DNA of 64,000 bases from Cladocopium goreaui (taxonomy: Eukaryota > Sar > Dinophyceae > Suessiales > Symbiodiniaceae). Positions 54,601-63,600 of the stretch are shown here, in pieces. The position numbers and the translations under genes were made by a program. Under the pieces are notes generated by a model, which saw only the letters and a program-made list of their open reading frames with translations, was not told where the DNA came from and made no database searches. Within the stretch, counting starts at the first letter, position 1; each line of letters starts with the position of its first letter. The stretch is from the NCBI GenBank assembly GCA_947184155.2, contig CAMXCT020001838.1, forward strand, positions 1-64,000. The letters are read 5' to 3'.

Positions 54601-57600
54601 CAGTGAGAAGTGAGAAGTGTGAAGTGTGGACTGTGAAGTGCGAAGTGAGAAGTGTGAAGTTTGGAGTGTGAAGGAAGCAGTGAGAAGTGAGAAGTGAGAA
54701 GTGTGAAGTGAGAAGTGTGAAGTGTGGACTGTGAAGTGTGGAGTGTGAAGTGCGAAGTGAGAAGTGTGAAGTTTGGAGTGTGAAGGATGCAGTGAGAAGT
54801 GTGAAGTGTGGACTGTGAAGTGTGAAGTGCGAAGTGAGAAGTGTGAAGTGTGAAGTGTGAAGTTTGGAGTGTGAAGGAAGCAGTGAGAAGTGAGAAGTGT
54901 GAAGTGAGAAGTGTGAAGTGTGGACTGTGAAGTGTGGAGTGCGAAGTGCGAAGTGAGAAGTGTGAAGTGTGAAGTGTGAAGTTTGGAGTGTGAAGGAAGC
55001 AGTGAGAAGTGAGAAGTGTGAAATGTGGAGTGTGAAGTGTGAAATGCGAAGTGAGAAGTGTGGACTGTGAAGTGTGAAGTGTGGACTGTGAAGTACGAAG
55101 TGTGAAGTGTGGACTGTGAAGTGTGAAGTGTGAAGTGTGGACTGTGAAGTGTGACGTGTGAAGTGTGGACTGTGAAGTGTGAAGTGTGCAGTGTGAAGTG
55201 TGAAGTGTGAAGTGTGAGGTTTGGAGTGTGAAGGAAGCAGTGAGAAGTGAGAAGTGTGGAGTGTGAAGTGTGAAGTGTGGAGTGTGAAGTTTGAAGTTTG
55301 GAGTGCGAAGAGTGCAGTGTGCAGTGTGAGGTGTGGAGTGTCGAGGGAAGGACACGGTCGGGACAGGGTGTCTTTGAACTATAGGTCATTTATGTTTGGG
55401 AAACTTCCGCCGCCGGCTTGCCCGGGTCTATGTTATATTATATATATATCCCGTATAAAAAGAAGTGACCAAAACATACCAAAACCATGAAGCTAATGAA
55501 GATAATGAGATTGGACGTAATTCTGACTATAGCAACTGTATCGATCCTCCACGGTCGTCCAGGGGATAGATCTCAGCCCTATCTCAGCCCAATTCTGGAG
55601 GTATGGCCTGGCTGGCCTCGTGTTTGCCTCAAAAATTGGGGACTACCCCAATTTATGGCCATCAATGGCCATTCAAAAGAGATGAGAAAAACCATGGCAT
55701 GGAATGGGAGATCTCCTTGTCCCAGACAACCTGATCTTATCCATGTTTCTTCCGTTATGATGTTCTCCTTAGATCCGCACATTCCCATTTTTGCCGGTGA
55801 AACCCCGAATTTGTTGCCGTTCAACCACGTGCATTCTTCCGTTCTCCCATGGCCAATCATACTTGCCCTGCACTTTCTGCGAAAGGTGTTTAGTATATGT
55901 CCCATCAAAACAGCCATAGATTCGTTAATACTAAAAATAATGTATACTGACTAATCCCCAAAAAGATCAAGAACGTTGAATTCATCTCTCTTTCACTAGG
56001 ACTTTACTAAAATCCAGCATATTTGACACAGTTTTCTTCCAACCCACCCGGGTTTTCCAACTCGCTCCGCTCCAAGTGTCTGCCCAAAGCACTCAGCGCG
56101 CGGGGCCCAGGTCATTAACGGCAGGGCGGAGGTTAAGCATCCGCCCTCCATCAGGGGCATCACGATGAGCTGCTCAGGTCCTAGGGACCCTAAGGATAGG
56201 GCTTTGCTTCACCATATGGTGATGACTTAATGCTAAATCATTAATTCGAACTGTAGGTGATATAGTCATAATAACTATATAATATTAATTATAATATAGG
56301 TGATATACAGATACAACATTGGATAATTGTAATTGTACCTCTTGGATATTATAATATCTTATAACTATAGGTGATATACAACATTAAGAAAGACGTTGCA
56401 ATATTGAATATCGTCCTTTTTAGGAAAAATGTTGTGCCGGTGTGGTATACTATCTATGATCATTTACCTATTGGCTGCTGAATGGGGGTACCCCTCTATT
56501 CATAACCAGTAAGACAAGGACATCTATAAGAAGTGGTTCATGACCATACGGTTATGATTTAATGTCAACCCTGGATTAATAACCCCCTAGATTGTTAATT
56601 GGGAGGGTACCATTTAAGTATCAGATTATGACTATTGGAGGAGTACCCCCCTAATTAATAAACCATGGTTTATTAATCCGGGGTTGACATTATTTTGTAT
56701 TTACGGAGAACATGTCCAATTTCTTTGGATAAATTATAGGAACCAACCACCAACCATCGACCATTATCCAATTATTTGCTTCAGCATCCCGTTTGGAAAG
56801 TGGTTGCATAACCGCATGACGACAAAACATCAGTTACAAATAGGTTATCAACCACCACTTACGAGCACATGGGATGGTGGTAGATCTGAAGAAAAATTCT
56901 CTCATGACTACTCCTGGGATGATTTGGAGAATTGGGACGAGAATCGGTAGGGTGGGATGGTCAGTGGGTGAATTGAATCCCTATAACCCCTCAACAAAAC
57001 TGGTTGGTGGTTTTTCGCCCTACCCCTCTGAAAAATGATGGAGTAACCGTCAGTTGGATGATGAAATTCCCAACTTGAATGGAAAGTCATAAAATTCATG
57101 TTCCAAACCACCAACCAGAAACTGTGATCTACTGGGATAATTCTTACAATATCTAAGAATCCAAGAGTGCCACTGCTGTGAAAATGGGTGTGATGATGCT
57201 CGCCCAAACATACCATCCGGATCCGTCCGATTTTAGCAAACATGGCAACGGGATAAACCTCCATTGATACGTTTTTTTTTTTGCCAGGTTTGATTACCAG
57301 AGGGTACGTTCTATAATCATCCCAATAATCATCCCATGAATATTATCATCCCAACATTCATTCTAAATAAATATATATATATATATCCCAATAATCATCC
57401 CATGAATATCCCAAAACGCCGAACCATTTTTTAAAGCGGTCCAGCAGTCGCTGCCATTCGCGGTCCTGATTGTGATCTCCCTAAGATCTCGAGCACATGA
57501 GGATGGCGACATTGGCACAAAGCATCTAACCTTAGTCCCACGTCGTCTCGTCAAGTGGTGTTTTGTTCCGTATGAATTTCGAGGCATAGCTAAACGTTAG

Positions 57601-60600
57601 TGACCGTTAGTGATGATTGAATATGCCAAAATACAACTGTGTTAAGTGAATTATACAACTCAAATACTCAATCTATAGCTAAATCGGCAGATCATATGAG
57701 TCAGTGATACGGAAATGGTATAAACATGGTAATCTAAGCGTGAAATCACCAGAAATCACCACAAATCAGCTATCCTCCTTGGTAAAGCTTGGCGACCGGC
57801 GAAGCCGTGCCGGCGGTCCCCAAGATTCACCAGTGTTGTGAATCCTCAATTACCCGGCCTGGTAAACATAGAAACAACTATTGAAAAATGGCCTTAAAAT
57901 GGCCATAGAAATAGTTGATTTACCCAGCTAGAAAATGGTGATTCTCCATAGTTATGTTAGTTTACCAGAGGGTAAACGCTTCTACCATGGTTTACCCCCA
58001 AACGTCCCTAAACTATTCACCTTGTCTGTCCCCAGGTAAGCTGATTTAAGCACCCTTTTTGATGGTGCAAAATCCAACCATAGATACATATTTCATTTTT
58101 GTTGGTTCATATCCCACTTTATTGTCGGTTTCCAACTATTCATATCTGAAAATTGGTTTGCATGGCAAAGTTTGCATATTTTTTTTGGGTTGTAAACTAC
58201 GTTCGTGTCACATGTTTCTATGTCGACTTACTATACCCTTACCCATTTTTGGTCCTTAGCATCCCGTTCTTAAATGTTCACAATCCCCTTTTTCCAAGTG
58301 TTTGATGGTGAATGTCTGGACAAAGAAACCCAGACAAGACATTAAGATTCTCGACTGATCATCGACATCCACGGCCTTTTTCGATGCAACCTTTTCTGAT
58401 GCAACTGAAGCTGGTATCCCACACCAGGTGTCAATGATGGCATTGCATTAGTGCCACCTTTCCTGCTGGGCTTGGAGGTATGAGGCTACCTGGCTACCTT
58501 CTTGGCCCTTGCACCGGGCGGTGTTTAAGCACCTCCTCCCACGAAAGGCCAGGGGCGGTCCAGAAGTTGTCTGGCCAAAGAATGGAGTGCTTGGCCATCA
58601 TTCTTTACTGGTTGCACAGGTGATGACTTGGCTCCAGTTCTTGGCTTTGTGTTTGGCTGACCAGAGCCTTTTGCTTCCAACCGGTTTGCTCTTTCTGCAG
58701 ACTGTTGGTTTCAATGTGGTGAACCCAACAATAAATCAGCCTCAAAATCACTGGAAATCTGTGCTATAAACCCTATAAACCATCCCTAAAGCACGTAAAA
58801 TGTCCAACCAGCAACGTGGCAATTGGAAATCGAACTTTTCATGGGAGATCTTCTAGCAAGCCATGTGACTGATTACCAGAGGGTGTATGTATATAAGTAA
58901 ATATATAGTGTATAGTATAATATATATATACATACTGTAGTATACAATATAAATTATATATATATGCATAATATTGTATAATAATATCCCATTATATCCC
59001 CACTATTACTGCTTGTATATCCACAGAACATCTCCATTTTCACAGCAAGAAATTCATCGGCCCTTGCCATTTACCCAGCAACTCTCGGTCGAAGTTGTAC
59101 GCCATACCACCTGATCCGTCGCTCGGATCGCCACAAAATTTCCGATTTTGGGGACCTAACTGCGATCATTTTACCTGGAAGAAATATTACAATATACGCA
59201 ATCATTCTACATAGCAATTTCTGCAAAAATCATATGCAAAAAATATGTCCCATATTGAGTTTTACTCTAGTCATTTGGGGTGTTCTTACAAACTATACCA
59301 TACGCATTCACCACTAAACACAATTTAACAATAGTTACAGTAAACATGATTAAAAACCGTGTCAACACCACTAACAAAAACGAGTTCAACACCATTAACA
59401 ACCACTAACAACAATTCCAGAACCGCACCGCTCATAAGCCATTTAAGACCGTTACAAACGCTTTCGACATCATTAACAAAAAACACTAAACCAATTTCAA
59501 AGCCATTAAGCGCCATCAAAAAGTATTTGCATCCACTAAAAAATAGGGTAATGTGGGTAAAGCAATGCCATAAACCATTCCCCAAATCACCGTAAATAGG
59601 TGGTATAAACCATTCCCAAATGGGTGGTTTATGACATTGTTTTACCCACATTAGATCATTAGTTAGATATAATGGTTAATAGTGGTCATTACCCACACTA
59701 CTGGAAAACATGCAACATCTTCACCACCTCGCCCATCACCAACTCCCGCCGGAGTTAAACCTGCAGGCGTCTGGTGGAAGCGCTTAACGGCCACCTGGAC
59801 GGGTGATGAGTTTAGCCTTTCAAGTTGGTTGATTTACCCCATGAACAAACCATGAATCAGTTCGATATATCTACAATGAACCCGTTCGATATATCAGCTA
59901 GAAGCACCAACTTAGCTAACAAACGGGGGCACCATTTGTGGGTTTCCAAAAAAAAAGGGGGTATCTCCAAATCATCCAAAAATTAAACCTTTTCAGTATC
60001 GAAACCTATGGGGTAGCACCATTTTAGGAAACCTCCAATCGACTTAAACCACCAATTGCCACTTTTGATGCTTCAAATCCATAGCTTACCTTCGTTGTCC
60101 AACAAGCCTCGTTTTCACCAATGAGAACTGGAATCGTTGACCCACAAGACCGTGCTACAACCAACAGCACTGAGGGTAAGCTTGGATACATATATATATA
60201 TGTATATATATATATGTTCTTTAGGCAAACTATTTGGACACAAACAGCTTCTATAAAAATAACAATCTAAAGATCTTTTGTGTCTATCCAGCTACTTGGC
60301 GGAATATCCAGCCATCAACGAGAGCCTCTCGACATCAGTTGGGACCATCATCCCGACGGATGTTGGATGATTGAACCATCCAGGATTGGTTATACCATGT
60401 TGTTTCATGTTATACCATCGTTTTTAAGTCAAATCGCCATTTCATTCCCTCTGTTTGTGATAAATGGAGATAAATGCTTTTGTACCTACTGTGCTTTTTG
60501 GTTCTTTAAACCAACTAACCATTTGCTGCGAATCCATATAGAACATTATAGAACCATGTCAAACTTGAAACTTTCATGCCATTTTCAGCAAACTACTGCT

Positions 60601-63600
60601 AGATGCTGACGGTCATTGATCTAGAGAGGATGGATCAACAAAAATAATCCCAAAAAAATAGGAAGCAATAACACTACCCTCTGGTAATTTGTTACATAGC
60701 TATTGAAATTTACCATAGAAATAGTGGATTTACCCATTGAAAATGGTGATTTTCCATAGTTATGTTAGTTTACCAGAGGGTAACCAGAAAAAGCATCAAA
60801 CAGCCAAAAAGCCTCAAAACTGATTTCATCACTCCAGTACGGCTGCTTGATAAAATATCTCCCATGTTAGCAGGCTATATTCGAATGTTGGTTTTCAAAA
60901 ATCCATCTCCAGCAAATATCCCATGTTAATCATGATAGTCCTCTGTACTATTGATTAAGCCCCTCGTTTATGGTTGATGAAATCACTTGAAATCACCATG
61001 AACCGCCTGCCCGAAGCGAGGTAAGCTGCACCGATAGACAGTCGCTGCAGCACCCTGCGGTACTGTGCCGCAGTGAACTAAATCGCTAGGTTGAGATTTA
61101 CATAACTAGGTCTTGTGTTCATGATGATGAAATGACTATACAACTAATATAGTTACATGGGGTTACATGGGGTTGCATGGGGTTATAACCCAACTTAGCC
61201 TCTCTCGGACGCTATAGGCACCACTTTAAAATCTGTTTTGCGGGAATGGTTTACGACTGGGTTTACCACACTACAGTTGATGACACGCGTTCCTTGCTAC
61301 CTATATTAATTGGAGTGACCAAACAATCCAACTGGCATTCGATTCTCCTAAGGTTCCTGACCACAAACACATTTTGTGAAAAGAACTGATTCACCCCCAT
61401 TTCACAGCTTGAATGCCTGAAAAAATGGCTGCTTTATGTGCAATAGCTTGAAGTTTATACCAGCATATACCAGCTATATCAGCCGTGACCAATAGGGAAT
61501 ACTCCACCATTTCAGGTCAACAACTTTGGGATCATCATCCCATTTCTACGGTTGAAGAATGTTGAACATATGCAACATATGCAACTAGTTGAAACCACAA
61601 TCCGGCTACTATAAATGCTATAACCCATCCAATTACCCTCGGTAATTTGTTACATAGCTATTGAACATGGCCCATAGAAATAGTGGATTTACCCATGAAT
61701 AGCATGGTGATGTTCCAGTTCGCAAACTGTTCGTTTATCAGGCCGGGTAACAGGTTTTGTTTCTGGGTGAATTTACCACGGTGGGTTGCTGAAATCCCTC
61801 CATTTCCACCTGCCTTGCCCAGAATATTACCATCGGACCAATTGCTACCTGAAAAAGGCGCAGAAAAATAGCTGGGGTTTGTTGTGATACCCCCGCTAAT
61901 TTAGCGAAACATCAAAAGCATCACTATATGTAACCACGAGAAAAATAATTATAAATATATACTTTGACAGAGAAGGTACATACATTTTAGCAACCCATAA
62001 ACCATAAACCAACAGAAAGCACATAAACATTAGGTCATCTTAGTAATCAATCCTTGTGATCAACCATAAACACCATGGAATCTGGACAACCGAACTTGAC
62101 CATCTGCCAGGCTCTGGTTTGGTGGAGCCCCTATGGGAGTTTCTTAAAATGGGGGATCCCCAAAAACCATAGGCTTCAATACTAAACTGGTCATCCATGA
62201 CTTGGATGATTTGGGGGTCTCCCTATTTTAAGAAACCTCCGTTTCTAGGGAATATATACTAATTGATCTATTGGGGATTATGATAATACATTTTGGATGA
62301 TGATTTGATTCCACCATTTGTGGAAACCTCCATATTGGATCGCAATACAACCTTACTCCTTGCCATCATTGATTGATTGTATCCACCAATCTGATTGAAT
62401 AAACTGAATCCTCAGAGATCATTGGGTCAATATGACAATGACAGGTCATGGTACATACCTAATTCATACCACACTGTACGAAAAACACACTCCAAACCGC
62501 AAAAGCGTAGCCCAAAAACTCAGTGGCTCGATACTAAAAATTGCCAAACCATGGATCCATGGCCACCCAATCTTTGATCCCATCGATCCTGTGTTGCTCT
62601 CTACCCTCCATATTCACAACAGTAAAACACATGTCTAGGAATCATGGAATAATCATTTCACACACATGATATAAAATCATTAAATTCATCAAATCTTTTC
62701 TGGTTGGTGGTGCAATAACCATCTTGAAACATATGAGTTCGTCAATCGGAAGGATGACATCTCATATATTATGGAAAAAAATGTTTGAAACCACAAACCA
62801 GTTTTATGTTTCCATAATTTTCGAAGCCATGGAACATCTGAGATTCGTTTTGACGAGGCGCAAGCATTGGCCAACGTTCGATACTCCATCAGCTCACCAC
62901 GATTGCTGTCATCCGCTGCGACCACAATCCTTGGCCACTTGGGGATGATTTCCCTAAAATAAACCATGATTCCCAGGGTTCGGGAGAACAGGGTTTGGTC
63001 GTTAGAATTTACCCTGATATACATATACCTATATATTAATATACACACCAAATGGGAGATGAACTAATTGTATTTTGGTATCATGCTTTTTTTTCTCACA
63101 CCGATCGGAAGACATTACATACCCGTAGCATCCCGTAGCTAAGTTCGCTAAGTTGATGCTTGTAGCTGATATCTCTGGGGCCTAGGCTTCATAGTATCAA
63201 ACCGGTTGATGGAGTAAACCACATTCTGAGCAAAGTGGATGTGCGTCCCAGTTAAGTGGCTAACCCATGTGGGATTTTTTTGAAGGAGTATACCGCAGTT
63301 CCCCAAATCTCATGATTTATCATCCGACTAAAAACAGTGATTTAGGGTATCTGAGCCAACAGCTACAGTGCTCTGCCACCAAGGCCCCTGCCATATCCAA
63401 CCCAAATCACAACATTGTTGGGGTTTCCTGCAGATTCCTGCAGATTTGCTACCATTTGGGGATGTTGCCATCTTGTATATGCTGGGTATGCTCAACATGC
63501 TGAATGGCTGCGTCGGCCCAGTTCGCGTCCAAACCTGAAAAAATCTTGGCAACCGCGAATCGTTTGTTCCATGTAACCTACCCAAAAAAACATGTGTTGA

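Noticed and set aside
53980..55389. 469-codon and 422-codon overlapping minus ORFs
   Set aside because: Product of a 7-bp repeat that keeps all frames open; no unique sequence.
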